A stretch of 64,000 bases of DNA from Sphingobacterium faecium (GCF_003054045.1 NZ_QBKH01000002.1:372001-436000); one strand, 5' to 3'. Shown: positions 17,300 to 26,695, counted from the first letter of the stretch. Notes: generated by a model not told the origin, from the letters alone. Made by a program: numbers and translations.

Positions 17300-17464
17300 T
17301 TAAAAGCCATCTACCTCCCAACTACTTCCTCCAGCACCATCTTCGTCATTAACAGCAGGAGCGCCTGGCTGTGCGTTTCCTGATCCTGCGGCAATACCTT
17401 GCTCTAGCTCAATTACTAGCTCCTCAATAGTTGGAGCGATGTACATTTTTTTGTTCTTGTTCAT
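17300..17464 (-). CDS. Small 'IAAG' peptide upstream of fimbrillin
   Basis: A 54-residue ORF with a strongly patterned sequence: a basic start (MNKNKKMYIAP), an acidic-hydrophobic stretch (TIEELVIELEQ), the motif GIAAGS, then a Gly/Ala/Asp-rich tail that ends in SSWEVDGF. Residues 7-29 match the peptide at 5518-5679. It ends 33 bp before the fimbrillin start codon on the same strand, so the two are probably co-transcribed. Small ORFs with this motif are, to my recollection, common before fimbrillin-type genes in Sphingobacteriales, but I cannot check that here. There is no signal peptide, and the leader-like front plus variable tail is reminiscent of a processed precursor. The function is unknown. 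Confidence 0.65.
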   Translation of the reverse strand: MNKNKKMYIAPTIEELVIELEQGIAAGSGNAQPGAPAVNDEDGAGGSSWEVDGF

Positions 17465-18298
17465 AATGTTATTATTTAAAATACTTTGTTTAAACCTATT
17501 TTATGGTTAAAATAATTTACTATATATGTTTTAATATGTGTTTTTATATCATGAATAATGAGTTAAATGCTTTTTTTGTTATTAATCAAAGTTTTATGAT
17601 ATATTGTGTGTTTTTGATTAATTATAAAAATATAAAAACGCTCTTTTATAGTTTAATTAACTGTTCTTAATATAGTATTAGATATCAATATAAACTTTTT
17701 GAATAATAATAGCCTCTTTAATAATAAAAATCTTGATTCTAGTAATGAAAATCTATTTCTTTGTTATTTGTTGTAACATTGTTTTATTTCCAAATACCTA
17801 TGATATATTTATTTTTTGATAATTATTGTCTGCAAATACTTTCATAATTGTATTAGTGTTATTAAAAGCAAAAATATATGTCTTTTATCAATATTCCTAG
17901 TTTTTGTTTTGATAATAATAAAAAATTAACAATGAAAATGTTATTATTATCTCTGTAGTTTATTGTTTTGAACTAAATTATTCTTATTAACAAATAAGAT
18001 TTCAATTTTGTTTTGTCTTTTTTATTTTTCCTGAACTTTTGTTGTTTCAATATTTTCGTTAAGTATTAATTTGTACCATAAGTTTAATGTGCAACTATGC
18101 TATTTGTAATCATTTATGGTGAATGTTATAACTTATAATATAATTATATTTCTTTTTCGAGTTTTGCTAAAAAAAACAGGATAGTATTATAAAATATTTT
18201 CATTTTATTTTTTACTGAGTAAGTTTAATTTTAAGTATATATTTTGTCTGAAAATTGGTGGTTGATTGTTTTTTTTTGATTCAAGCTAAATCGTTCTA

Positions 18299-18342
18299 TT
18301 AATTATTGAATCCATTTTTCAAAAAATGGATTCAATAATTAA
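18299..18342. repeat. Perfect 21-bp inverted repeat (hairpin or cruciform)
   Basis: Bases 18299-18319 are the exact reverse complement of 18322-18342 with only 2 nt between. No T-run follows on either strand, so it is not an obvious terminator. It could be a cruciform, a remnant terminal repeat pair or an RNA hairpin. Confidence 0.7.
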
Positions 18343-18895
18343 AATTTCATCAATAGTTTTTTATTGAAGATTTGAGATGAAGCATTATGTTGCTAAAGCA
18401 GTTCATCAATATGGTTTATTTTTAATTATAAATTTTAGCTGTAGCTATATGTTTACAAAATATTTTATTGCTTAAAATTGATGATTTATATTAAGCCAAA
18501 ATTGTTAATGAAATGAATTTAATTGTTTGGTAAACTATAATTTGTCAATGATAAAAATTGAATTACTACGCTATTTTATTCTGTCTTTTAAATCGAAATT
18601 TGCATGTAAACAGATAGAATATCAACATCAGTAATAATCATATGAAGGTGACCTGGATGATGACTAAATTTTTTAAAAAAATATCAAAATAGAGTACGTT
18701 TGGTAACAAGTTTTAGTCATGTTGTATCCTTGACTAACGAATTTTTCCGTAGATCATGATTAAAATTGGTCGTAAGTCGAATGGCTTCTTAATTGTAGTT
18801 GATTGTTTACAAAATTATTTATATAGGTAAGAAGCTGATGTAGCTGATAAATTATTATCTATTTTGGTACAATATTTTGGATTCGCTGTATTTTT

Positions 18896-18952
18896 TTGAG
18901 GGATAATAACCGATTAAAAACTGAAAGTGTGGAAATTCAAATGGAAGGATGA
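18896..18952 (+). pseudogene. Possible remnant of an 'IAAG' small-peptide gene
   Basis: A short frame reads RDNNRLKTESVEIQMEG and then meets TGA. Compared with the 5518 peptide (QPKIEVIQVEMEGC), it keeps the K-x-E spacing and ends in MEG, with the stop standing where the 5518 copy has Cys and continues IAAG. There is no ATG start and the match is short, so this is a weak call. Confidence 0.2.
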
Positions 18953-19003
18953 TTTCCTATAAAATTTTTAAATAACATAAAGAATATTCTCATCTACCTA
19001 TAT

Positions 19004-19039
19004 AAAGAGTACTTTTCTATAAGAAAGTGCTCTTTTTTT
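19004..19039 (+). terminator. Rho-independent terminator in the acyltransferase leader
   Basis: A 12-bp stem (19004-19015 with 19024-19035, one G-U pair) with an 8-nt loop is followed by a run of seven T (19032-19038) that begins inside the right arm. It ends only 55 bp before the acyltransferase start codon on the same strand, and no plus-strand gene lies upstream for 4 kb. It may end a small RNA or act as an attenuator for the acyltransferase. Confidence 0.7.
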
Positions 19040-19093
19040 GTTCATGTAATTTTCCTACATTTAATGGATCCATCAAATTGGATATGAACCTAA

Positions 19094-20956
19094 ATGAGCT
19101 TTCGCTATGATATAGGCCTTCTGAGGGCAATTGCTGTATGCTTTGTTTTATTTTATCATTATCAAATTCCTTTTTTCGAAGGTGGTTATATAGGTGTTGA
19201 TATCTTTTTCGTCATCTCCGGATTTTTGATGACCAAAATTATATTGGCAGATGTCAAAAAAAATAGCTTTTCTTATCTTGATTTTGTTTGCCGCAGAATA
19301 AAGCGAATCTTACCGGCCTTACTTTTTGTAGCGACAGCTATGCTTCTTGTGTTGCCGTTATTGTATTTTGATGTTGATCTCAAATTGAATGCGAAATACA
19401 TCGCAGTAAGTCTTGCATTTATTTCCAATATCTATTATGCCACACTATCGGGTGATTATTTTTCTCCGGAATATCAGGATAATCTATTCTTGCACAGTTG
19501 GTCGCTAGCAGTAGAATGGCAATTTTATCTCCTTTATCCCGTCATTTTGTTGTTATTAAAAAGAATATATTTTAATCGATTTAATGGTTTTCGATATTTC
19601 ATTATCGGACTTGGTATTTTATCTTTTGCGGTTGGGTTTTGCTCTCCATATGCTCAATCGTGGAGTTTTTATATGATGCCTACCCGAGTTTGGGAATTTT
19701 TACTTGGGGCCCTCGGATTTTTGTATAGTCGGGAATTGCGCTCTGCATTCAAATCAATACTTATTCCTATCACTGCTTGTATGCTAGGTATTTTGTTTCT
19801 TTCGGTAATATTTTTCGATATTGGGCATGCTTGGCCTTCACCCATGATCGTAATTCCGGTGATAGCGACTATGATTATACTCGCTTTGGATACTCAATTT
19901 TCATGGTATAAAATTCCTGCTATTCAGTTTTTGGGGAAAATATCTTATTCGCTCTATTTATGGCATTGGCCCATATATGTAGTATATAAAAAATACGAAT
20001 TTTTGATGCAATCTCCGTATTGGATTTTTTTGGTGTTCTTTTTATTATTTTTATTTGCGATAATATCATATTATTTAGTGGAAAGACACAAAAATGATCT
20101 GACTTTGAAAAAGATTTTCATGCTGTTCTTTTTGCTGATGTCATTTTCTTTAGTTTTATTTCTTTGGCCAAAAAGTTCGACCTTGGATTATATCCGCAGA
20201 TTAGATCCTTCTTATATCCATTATTTTCAATATGAAGAACATCAACATTTAAACCCATGCAATTGTTACGTTACACGTAGCGATCGTTATGATATTTATG
20301 ATCAGCAGGCCTGTCTAAAGATAGATTCGGCAAAGGAAAATATCTTATTGATAGGCGACAGTCATGCGGCTCAGCTTTCAACGGCTTTTAGAAATGTACT
20401 GACGAAAGAGCAACATTTTTTGGAAATGAGTTTAAGCTTGACTTTTCCTTTTCCAAATCCTAAAGGTTATCAAAAGTCGGTTGATTTATGGCGCTATTTT
20501 TATCAAGAATTTTTACCTCAAAATCACGAGCATGTTGATAAAATATTTATTTCTGTCCATTGGTTGATGTATAATTTTGATGAAATGAATTATACTCCAG
20601 CAGAAATTAAGATGGGTCTGCAACAGATTATTAGTATTTTTGATCAATATGGTTTAGACTATTATTTTATTGGTCAAATCGAATCATATCGGATCCCCTA
20701 CAGACAGATTGCTTTAAAAAAATTGTTCAATCCAGAAATTGATGAATACGAGTACAGTGTCGAGGAGGCAAAGGAGGTAAATGATTTTATGAAGCGAATA
20801 ATACCATCAGATCATTATATTGATCTATATAAAAATAAAGAAATTGCTCATCATTCGGTTAAAGAACATATGCCTTATATGTATGATAAGCATCATCTGA
20901 CGGATTTTGGTGCAAGGGAAGTAATTAAGTATCTGGTCAGATATGGATATTTGTAA
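19094..20956 (+). CDS. Acyltransferase-3 / SGNH fusion (OafA-like O-acetyltransferase)
   Basis: A 620-residue membrane enzyme. Residues 1 to about 365 form an acyltransferase-3 domain with about ten transmembrane helices. The family signatures are R-x-x-A-x-x-x-V at LLRAIAVCFVLFYH (catalytic His), GGYIGVDIFFVISGFL, and LHSWSLAVEWQFYLLYP. The C-terminal part (about 400-620) is an SGNH hydrolase-like domain with GDSHAAQL as block I and a late D-x-x-H (YDKHHLTDFGA). Such OafA/YrhL proteins move acetyl groups across the membrane and attach them to surface polysaccharide or peptidoglycan. Neighbouring CpsB-like and CapD-like genes support a polysaccharide substrate. A terminator-like hairpin in its leader suggests attenuation. 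Confidence 0.92.
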   Translation: MSFRYDIGLLRAIAVCFVLFYHYQIPFFEGGYIGVDIFFVISGFLMTKIILADVKKNSFSYLDFVCRRIKRILPALLFVATAMLLVLPLLYFDVDLKLNAKYIAVSLAFISNIYYATLSGDYFSPEYQDNLFLHSWSLAVEWQFYLLYPVILLLLKRIYFNRFNGFRYFIIGLGILSFAVGFCSPYAQSWSFYMMPTRVWEFLLGALGFLYSRELRSAFKSILIPITACMLGILFLSVIFFDIGHAWPSPMIVIPVIATMIILALDTQFSWYKIPAIQFLGKISYSLYLWHWPIYVVYKKYEFLMQSPYWIFLVFFLLFLFAIISYYLVERHKNDLTLKKIFMLFFLLMSFSLVLFLWPKSSTLDYIRRLDPSYIHYFQYEEHQHLNPCNCYVTRSDRYDIYDQQACLKIDSAKENILLIGDSHAAQLSTAFRNVLTKEQHFLEMSLSLTFPFPNPKGYQKSVDLWRYFYQEFLPQNHEHVDKIFISVHWLMYNFDEMNYTPAEIKMGLQQIISIFDQYGLDYYFIGQIESYRIPYRQIALKKLFNPEIDEYEYSVEEAKEVNDFMKRIIPSDHYIDLYKNKEIAHHSVKEHMPYMYDKHHLTDFGAREVIKYLVRYGYL

Positions 20957-20984
20957 TAGATACAAACATGTATTATGATGATAA

Positions 20985-21012
20985 AAGGCAATGTTGTCGA
21001 AAACATTGCCTT
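20985..21012. terminator. Bidirectional terminator between convergent genes
   Basis: A perfect 11-bp stem (AAGGCAATGTT at 20985-20995 with 21002-21012) has a 6-nt loop. It lies between the rightward acyltransferase and the leftward phosphatase. On the minus strand it is followed by TTTT. Confidence 0.7.
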
Positions 21013-21021
21013 CTATCATAT

Positions 21022-21825
21022 TTATCCAGCGATAATATGCTGTCCATTTTCCGTATTAATATGATCCATTAATGTATGATTGAGAATGTTACAGGATTTT
21101 AACATTTCTCTTACTGGATATTTTTCAACAACGTTTTTTAAAGATTGCAAGTGCTTCTCGTGGTGGAGATCTGTGCCAACAAAATCATACATACCAGATT
21201 TGACCAATGTCATGGCAATCGCTTTTACATCTACACCATAATATCTACTGAGGGACAATAGATTTAATTGTAGCAAGCACCCTGCATCTTTTATTTGTTT
21301 ATAAATACCAAAATTAGTGTGATAGTAATTGTAGCGTTCAGGATGTGCTAAAATTGGTTTATATCCTAATTTCTGTATGTTCAAAATAGTTTGAAATAAT
21401 GCTTTTGATTCCGATAGGTAAGACATCTCTATCAAAACATAGCCTCCTGGCATTAAGGATAAATCATTATTTTGAACAAGCATATGTAGACCGTCGTCAA
21501 TCATGTGTTCGGCAGCAGCGAAAATTTCAATATCACTTCCTGCTTTTTTTAAACCTTCGCTCAAGGCGTGATGTGCCTGTCCGATCGTAAATTTGGTGTT
21601 AGGATGTACGCCGTCCATAATATGGGGTGTACAGATAAATTTTTTAAATCCTAAACTGTTAAGTTCCTTAATAAATCCTAATGACTGTTGCACTGAAGTA
21701 CTGCCATCATCAATCCCTGGAAGTAGATGATTATGCATATCGACTTCTAGAAAATCCAACTGGGTTAGCGATCTAACGGAAGTGGAATTTTTCTTTTTTG
21801 TAAATAGATTGCTAAAAAAAGCCAT
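21022..21825 (-). CDS. CpsB/YwqE-like tyrosine-protein phosphatase (PHP fold)
   Basis: A 267-residue metal-dependent phosphatase of the PHP superfamily. Metal-binding motifs are visible: D-M-H-N-H at about residue 29 with LLPGIDDGS, CTPH at about 65, E of AAEHMIDD at about 105, HPERY at about 160, and GTDLHHEKH near 218. In Gram-positive bacteria CpsB/YwqE removes phosphate from the tyrosine kinase that controls capsule chain length. The Bacteroidota members sit in exopolysaccharide loci and should act on a Wzc-like kinase, which is not in this window. The gene is transcribed divergently from the CapD-like dehydratase across a 482-bp gap. Confidence 0.9.
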   Translation of the reverse strand: MAFFSNLFTKKKNSTSVRSLTQLDFLEVDMHNHLLPGIDDGSTSVQQSLGFIKELNSLGFKKFICTPHIMDGVHPNTKFTIGQAHHALSEGLKKAGSDIEIFAAAEHMIDDGLHMLVQNNDLSLMPGGYVLIEMSYLSESKALFQTILNIQKLGYKPILAHPERYNYYHTNFGIYKQIKDAGCLLQLNLLSLSRYYGVDVKAIAMTLVKSGMYDFVGTDLHHEKHLQSLKNVVEKYPVREMLKSCNILNHTLMDHINTENGQHIIAG

Positions 21826-22307
21826 TTTTTGATACTAGTAATTGTTTTTCAATAATGTTGATTTAATGCTATTGATAGTCGTCGTGTATAATTTAAAATA
21901 AATGTTAATTGTCGGCGATCATGTGTTATTACCACAACATTTTTTTTCATTTCTATTATTGGCTATGTCAAACAGCATGCCAAGTTTTTTGTAATTCATT
22001 TCTTTGTAGCCTTTGTGTTATCAGTTCAACTGTCTGAAACATAGTTGTATTTAGTCTTAAATTTTTGAAAATTATGTTGTATTGTAAGATTGTTGTTATT
22101 TAATCATGATCGAGATGATTTCTGATAGGGGCATTTGGTTAAATTACTAATTAATAATATTTTATCAATTGGTGTTTAAATTATCAAATTTTAAGTATCT
22201 TAGTATATAACAAGTGCCATACATGTACATGTGACCTAAAATGTTTCCATGTATGATGTTATGAACTAACCAGTGCTAAAAACAGAGTATAAACTAAAAA
22301 TTAGGTT
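21826..22307. promoter_or_regulatory. Divergent control region of polysaccharide genes
   Basis: This 482-bp gap separates the leftward phosphatase from the rightward dehydratase. It has no ORF of note. A 12-bp palindrome ACATGTACATGT at 22221-22232, with an inverted pair CATACATG / CATGTATG at 22219-22226 and 22249-22256, lies 50-90 bp before the dehydratase and may be an operator. I see no exact TAnnTTTG. Confidence 0.4.
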
Positions 22308-24278
22308 ATGATTGGTTTTTTAGCGGCTTTAAAAAACCGCTTGCGAAAAGATAATCCTCGGTGGGTCATTTTGATGATCGATATATGCTTTGTGTTTTTA
22401 AGCTATGTCATTTCTATTTATGTTCTTTATAATTTAAAGGGATTTTCTAATGCATCCTTTGTTTTGAAAAAACTGATGCTAATAGGTTTTGTATATTTCA
22501 TACTTTTCCTCTATAAAAGCACTTATAAAGGTATTGTTCGTCAAACAGGTATTCGAGACACGGTGAAAATTTTCAAGACCACGGCAACGGCATATCTAAT
22601 TCTGATCGTGTTGATGATTATAATTAGAGCAGAAGTTGAGAAAGACAGCCTTGCGGGAGAATATTTGCGGATACCATATGGTGTATTGACTATGCATTTT
22701 TGTATTTTGATGTTGCTTATGGTCGGGGCGCGTGTAATTTATCGTACAATTTTTGAATATTTAGTTTTACCACCCAGAAAGATTGAGAACGTCTTGATTT
22801 TTGGAGCTTCTAGACCTGGTATTTCTACATATTCCATGTTAAATGAGGATTCTGAAGTCAAATACCATGTTGTTGCTTTTGTGGAAGATCAGATATCTCG
22901 TGTAGGTAATAGGTTGGCAGGTTTAAAAATTTTGGATATTACAGAGGTTACCCACGATTTTATTAAAAAAAATCAGATATCTGATGTGATTATTGCAGTA
23001 GAAAATAATGATCCCGAACGTTTACAATATGTGTCCGAATGGTTTCATCAATTGGGATTAGAACTGAAAATTATGTCTCCCGCACGTATTTTACCGAACT
23101 CTAGTGTAAAGCGTGAAATTCGCCCATTGGAAATCCATGATTTACTTGGAAGAAAGGCCATTCAATTGGATCATCAAGAAATCGAAGCGCAAATGGATGG
23201 GAAAGTGATCTTGGTTACAGGTGCTGCTGGTTCTATTGGATCAGAATTGGCAAGGCAGATTGCACAGCGTTCCTATAAGACCTTGGTTTTAGTGGACCAG
23301 GCAGAATCTGCTTTATACGATATACAGCAATCGATCATATGCACCGAGTCAAAGAATTTACATTGTGTGGTGGCTGATGTTCGAAATTATGCCTCTATGC
23401 AAAAAATATTTGCAGAATATCGTCCTGATTTAGTGTTCCATGCTGCTGCTTATAAACATGTGCCATTGATGGAGGCTAACCCGTATGAATCCATTCAAAC
23501 TAATGTTTTGGGCAGCAAAAATATTGCAGAATTGTCGATGGAATACCAAGTCAAGAAAGTGGTTTTAGTTTCTACAGATAAGGCTGTTAATCCGACAAAT
23601 GTTATGGGAGCCACTAAACGTATAGCGGAAATATATATCAGTAGTTGTAGTGGAAAATCTCTGACGCAGTTTATTATTACAAGATTTGGTAATGTATTGG
23701 GCTCCAATGGTTCTGTAATTCCATTGTTTGAAAAACAGATGGCTAAAGGTGGACCTTTGACTTTAACACATCCAGAAATCACCAGATATTTTATGACTAT
23801 TCCAGAGGCTTGTTTGTTAGTGCAAGAAGCGGGTGTAATGGGCAAAGGAGGGGAGATATTTGTTTTTGATATGGGGAAGTCAATTCGTATTATTGATCTA
23901 GCTAAACGTATGATTAATTTAAAGGGATATCGTTATCCTCAAGATATTGATATTCAAATTGTTGGCCTAAGACCTGGTGAAAAGATTTATGAAGAACTTT
24001 TAGCTAATAATGAGAATACAATTAAAACGCATCACCCCAAAATCATGATTGCTCAGGTGAATCATGATAATTTGAATGTAAAGATGGAGTTAATCAATGA
24101 TTTATGCCAAATGATTTTACAAGCTCAAATACATTTGCCCAATTTTATGCATTTGGTCACATGTATGAAGAAAATTGTTCCAGAATTTAAATCTCAAAAT
24201 TCAGAATTTGAGATTCTTGATACTGAATTACAAGAGGATGATGAAGTGCCGATCTATCCCATAGTTAAGAATGCATAA
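22308..24278 (+). CDS. FlaA1/CapD-type nucleotide-sugar 4,6-dehydratase
   Basis: A 656-residue membrane-bound enzyme of the PglF/WbpM/CapD group. Four transmembrane helices occupy about residues 20-145. A CoA-binding-like Rossmann domain follows (about 155-270, with VLIFGASRPG). The catalytic short-chain dehydrogenase domain begins at about residue 304 with the NAD-binding TGAAGSIGSE. Other motifs are FHAAAYKHVPLME, STDKAVNPTNVMGATKR (the Lys of the M-x-x-x-K version of the active site), RFGNVLGS and GLRPGEK. The group converts UDP-GlcNAc to a UDP-4-keto-6-deoxy sugar, the first step toward several capsule sugars. A close paralogue lies at 45341-47287. The extended C-terminus after about residue 600 is acidic and variable. 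Confidence 0.93.
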   Translation: MIGFLAALKNRLRKDNPRWVILMIDICFVFLSYVISIYVLYNLKGFSNASFVLKKLMLIGFVYFILFLYKSTYKGIVRQTGIRDTVKIFKTTATAYLILIVLMIIIRAEVEKDSLAGEYLRIPYGVLTMHFCILMLLMVGARVIYRTIFEYLVLPPRKIENVLIFGASRPGISTYSMLNEDSEVKYHVVAFVEDQISRVGNRLAGLKILDITEVTHDFIKKNQISDVIIAVENNDPERLQYVSEWFHQLGLELKIMSPARILPNSSVKREIRPLEIHDLLGRKAIQLDHQEIEAQMDGKVILVTGAAGSIGSELARQIAQRSYKTLVLVDQAESALYDIQQSIICTESKNLHCVVADVRNYASMQKIFAEYRPDLVFHAAAYKHVPLMEANPYESIQTNVLGSKNIAELSMEYQVKKVVLVSTDKAVNPTNVMGATKRIAEIYISSCSGKSLTQFIITRFGNVLGSNGSVIPLFEKQMAKGGPLTLTHPEITRYFMTIPEACLLVQEAGVMGKGGEIFVFDMGKSIRIIDLAKRMINLKGYRYPQDIDIQIVGLRPGEKIYEELLANNENTIKTHHPKIMIAQVNHDNLNVKMELINDLCQMILQAQIHLPNFMHLVTCMKKIVPEFKSQNSEFEILDTELQEDDEVPIYPIVKNA

Positions 24279-24301
24279 TGTAAATTTGAGTTGTAGTTTA
24301 C

Positions 24302-24326
24302 AATCATGATATCAATAATCATGATT
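24302..24326. repeat. 9-bp inverted repeat after the dehydratase gene
   Basis: AATCATGAT at 24302-24310 and its inverse at 24318-24326 enclose 7 nt, 24 bp after the dehydratase stop codon. It is A/T-rich and lacks a T-run, so it is either a weak terminator or a protein-binding dyad. Confidence 0.35.
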
Positions 24327-24559
24327 CAAGGGAACGGAGTACAATGATGACGCTATTTAAATTACTTGATGCAATCTGTTTGCGTGTAGTGAAGTAACTA
24401 CAAATTGATTAATACTCCTCTATTTTACCTGCTTTTAGGATACATGGATGATTAAAATAGTTATTTTTGCTTGTATTTTAAATCACAAATAATTCGGCAT
24501 TAGGCAAAAATATCTAGGAAGATGTTGGCGTTCATCTATTAACTGTAAAATACGAACTC

Positions 24560-26695
24560 TTGTCAACAGTAAAAAAGAAAAATACATTCCTGCTCAGGAA
24601 AATATTAATAGCGGCACTCATTGCTTCTTTTGCTTATGTCATGTCGATATTTATTTATCAATATTTTGAACAGCAAAAGGTCAAAGATAGGCTTAATACA
24701 GCTTATGGAGCCCTGAATCAACGATCATCTGGATTATATGGTTTATTCTCCGTGTATAGTGAAGCGGACAACCTTTTTCGATTATATACCGTCAACTTTG
24801 ATAAAAAAACCTATGGCGCTTATCGAAGCAAGTTGGATACGGTCAAATTATTTGTTGATTCATTGTCCAAATTAACACTAAGTGATCATTCATTAGAGGT
24901 CAGCGTAGCTGATGTTGCTCATAAAAGGAGATTGTCGACAGAGTTTGCTTCGCTCAAGCAAACAGTCGATCAGTTGATCTTTTTTACCAATGATTCCTTA
25001 TCAACATTATCCTCCGATACGAAAACAACCTCCTATCGAGAACCTAAATTTGAGCAGCTCGATTCTATTGTCAATAGAATCATGCGTGATAGTTCTTTTA
25101 ATACATTAAAACGTGATACGACAATCAGAAAAAAGGAAAAACTATTTAATCGTATTTTTAAAGCTAAAAATGATACCCTGGTTGCCAGTACCATCACACA
25201 AGATTATGGTACCATACAAAGAGATGTCATTTCGAGGAACATCGAATATTTGATTCGACAAAATAAAAAAATATATCATCAAAACTTAAGGGCACTTCAA
25301 GGTAAATTTTCAGCTCTCCAAGATAAAGAAAAAGAATTGATTCAAGCTAATCGTGACTTGTTGGACAATCTCAGAAAGGGGATTGATAAAATTAGGGATC
25401 AGGAAACTTTTGAGATCCGTCAAGCGGAGGCAAAGGATTTGGCTCTCTATCAAGAAAATACGCTCAATTTTAGAGATCAACTGGTGGCCTCCTTCATCAT
25501 TATCCTTTTATTAATCATCATCACCTTTTTTTACCAGTCTAACGCTGTTTCTTACGAACGGAAACTACAGGAAGAAAGAGATTATGCGGATAAGGTGGCT
25601 GCTGAGAAAACGACCATATTGGCGAGTGTAAGCCATGAGGTCCGTTCACCTATCAACTCTTTGTTGGGTATTATTGATATTTTGAGAAAAAATAATGATA
25701 GTAAATTGATCCTTCCGGAATATTTGGATTCGGCATCGCATGAAATTGAAGTAATCAATACGGCCGTTAATGATATTCTGAATTTAAGTAAATTGGAGGC
25801 AGGCGCATTGGAGGTACAATACGAATATTTTGCACCTCAGCAATTGTTGCTCGATATCATTAAACTTCATGAGCATCTGGCTGCAGTGAAGGATATTAAG
25901 CTCGTGAGTAAAATCGATATCGATCCAACATTGCTCATATACAGCAGTGCATTTAGGGTCAAGCAAATCGTATCTAACCTCTTGAACAATGCTATTAAAT
26001 ATACCGCTAGAGGAGAGGTTTATATCGCTGCATCCTTGAAATCTAAACATGATCAATCTGTTTTTTCTGTTGAAGTGAAGGATAGTGGTGTAGGAATTTC
26101 GGAAGAAGAACAGGGTCTAGTATTTAGACAGTATTATATGGCGGGTAATAAAAATCAATCGAGTAGCTTTGGTTTAGGTCTGTATATCTCAAAATTATTT
26201 GCCCAACAATTGGATGGTACTATTGATTTGGTCAGTATTTTAGAACAAGGATCGACCTTTACCCTATCTGTTCCTATTAAGCAAATAAAGAAAATAGATA
26301 GTGAACAACAAAAATATGTGTTGGATGACCTTCCCGATTTAAATATGGTGGTAATCGAAGATAATCGGATTAATATTCTTTATCTAAAAAATTATTTTAA
26401 GAATTTTCCGAAAGTACACATTTTTGAGAAAGGGGAGGCTGCACTCGCCTATATGGAAGAGCAGCCGGTAGATATTGTGATCACCGATTTACATATGAAC
26501 GATCTGGATGGTTGGGAAATTCTCAATCGGGTACGCAGCAATCCAGCATGGAAGAATATCCGGGTTTTTGTTTTTACAGCCGATAGTATGTATATGGAAG
26601 TGGAGCAACAAAAGCATCAGATTTACTTTGATGCAAAACTGAAAAAACCGATGGATGCGCATGATCTTATTTCTCGTATTAAAGAAGTAAAGTGA
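24560..26695 (+). CDS. Hybrid sensor histidine kinase with receiver domain
   Basis: A 711-residue inner-membrane sensor. A transmembrane helix lies at about residues 12-34, then a large mostly helical periplasmic or coiled-coil region (about 35-310), and a second helix (about 314-333). The kinase has H359 in SVSHEVRSPINSLL, N-box SNLLNNAIKYT, DSGVGIS and SFGLGLYISK. A C-terminal receiver has the phosphoacceptor D643 in VITDLHMND and the Lys in KLKKPMD. The reading frame has no ATG before the first helix, so it appears to start at TTG (24560). No upstream in-frame ATG exists between the preceding stop and this point as far as I can see. It has no DNA-binding output domain, so it must pass phosphate to a separate protein. 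Its stop is 10 bp from that of a convergent lipoprotein gene. Confidence 0.9.
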   Translation: MSTVKKKNTFLLRKILIAALIASFAYVMSIFIYQYFEQQKVKDRLNTAYGALNQRSSGLYGLFSVYSEADNLFRLYTVNFDKKTYGAYRSKLDTVKLFVDSLSKLTLSDHSLEVSVADVAHKRRLSTEFASLKQTVDQLIFFTNDSLSTLSSDTKTTSYREPKFEQLDSIVNRIMRDSSFNTLKRDTTIRKKEKLFNRIFKAKNDTLVASTITQDYGTIQRDVISRNIEYLIRQNKKIYHQNLRALQGKFSALQDKEKELIQANRDLLDNLRKGIDKIRDQETFEIRQAEAKDLALYQENTLNFRDQLVASFIIILLLIIITFFYQSNAVSYERKLQEERDYADKVAAEKTTILASVSHEVRSPINSLLGIIDILRKNNDSKLILPEYLDSASHEIEVINTAVNDILNLSKLEAGALEVQYEYFAPQQLLLDIIKLHEHLAAVKDIKLVSKIDIDPTLLIYSSAFRVKQIVSNLLNNAIKYTARGEVYIAASLKSKHDQSVFSVEVKDSGVGISEEEQGLVFRQYYMAGNKNQSSSFGLGLYISKLFAQQLDGTIDLVSILEQGSTFTLSVPIKQIKKIDSEQQKYVLDDLPDLNMVVIEDNRINILYLKNYFKNFPKVHIFEKGEAALAYMEEQPVDIVITDLHMNDLDGWEILNRVRSNPAWKNIRVFVFTADSMYMEVEQQKHQIYFDAKLKKPMDAHDLISRIKEVK

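Larger units (their letters stand above)
17465..19093. other. 1.6-kb gene-poor AT-rich region
   Basis: I see no ORF above about 30 codons with coding character. The base composition is far more A/T-rich than the flanking genes. Items inside are a 44-bp perfect hairpin at 18299-18342, a TACGTTTG promoter-like box at 18695-18702, a short reading frame at 18896-18952 that resembles a broken 'IAAG' peptide, and a plus-strand terminator at 19004-19039. The region could hold promoters for the leftward peptide/fimbrillin operon and a long leader or small RNA before the acyltransferase gene. Confidence 0.5.

Noticed and set aside
17465-19093. Foreign genomic island
   Set aside because: The region is A/T-rich but has no genes, integrase or boundary repeats; intergenic DNA in this genome is generally A/T-rich.
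23495-23845. 116-codon antisense ORF inside the first CapD-type gene
   Set aside because: It mirrors the conserved catalytic segment and a similar mirror appears opposite the second copy, as expected from conserved codons rather than a gene.
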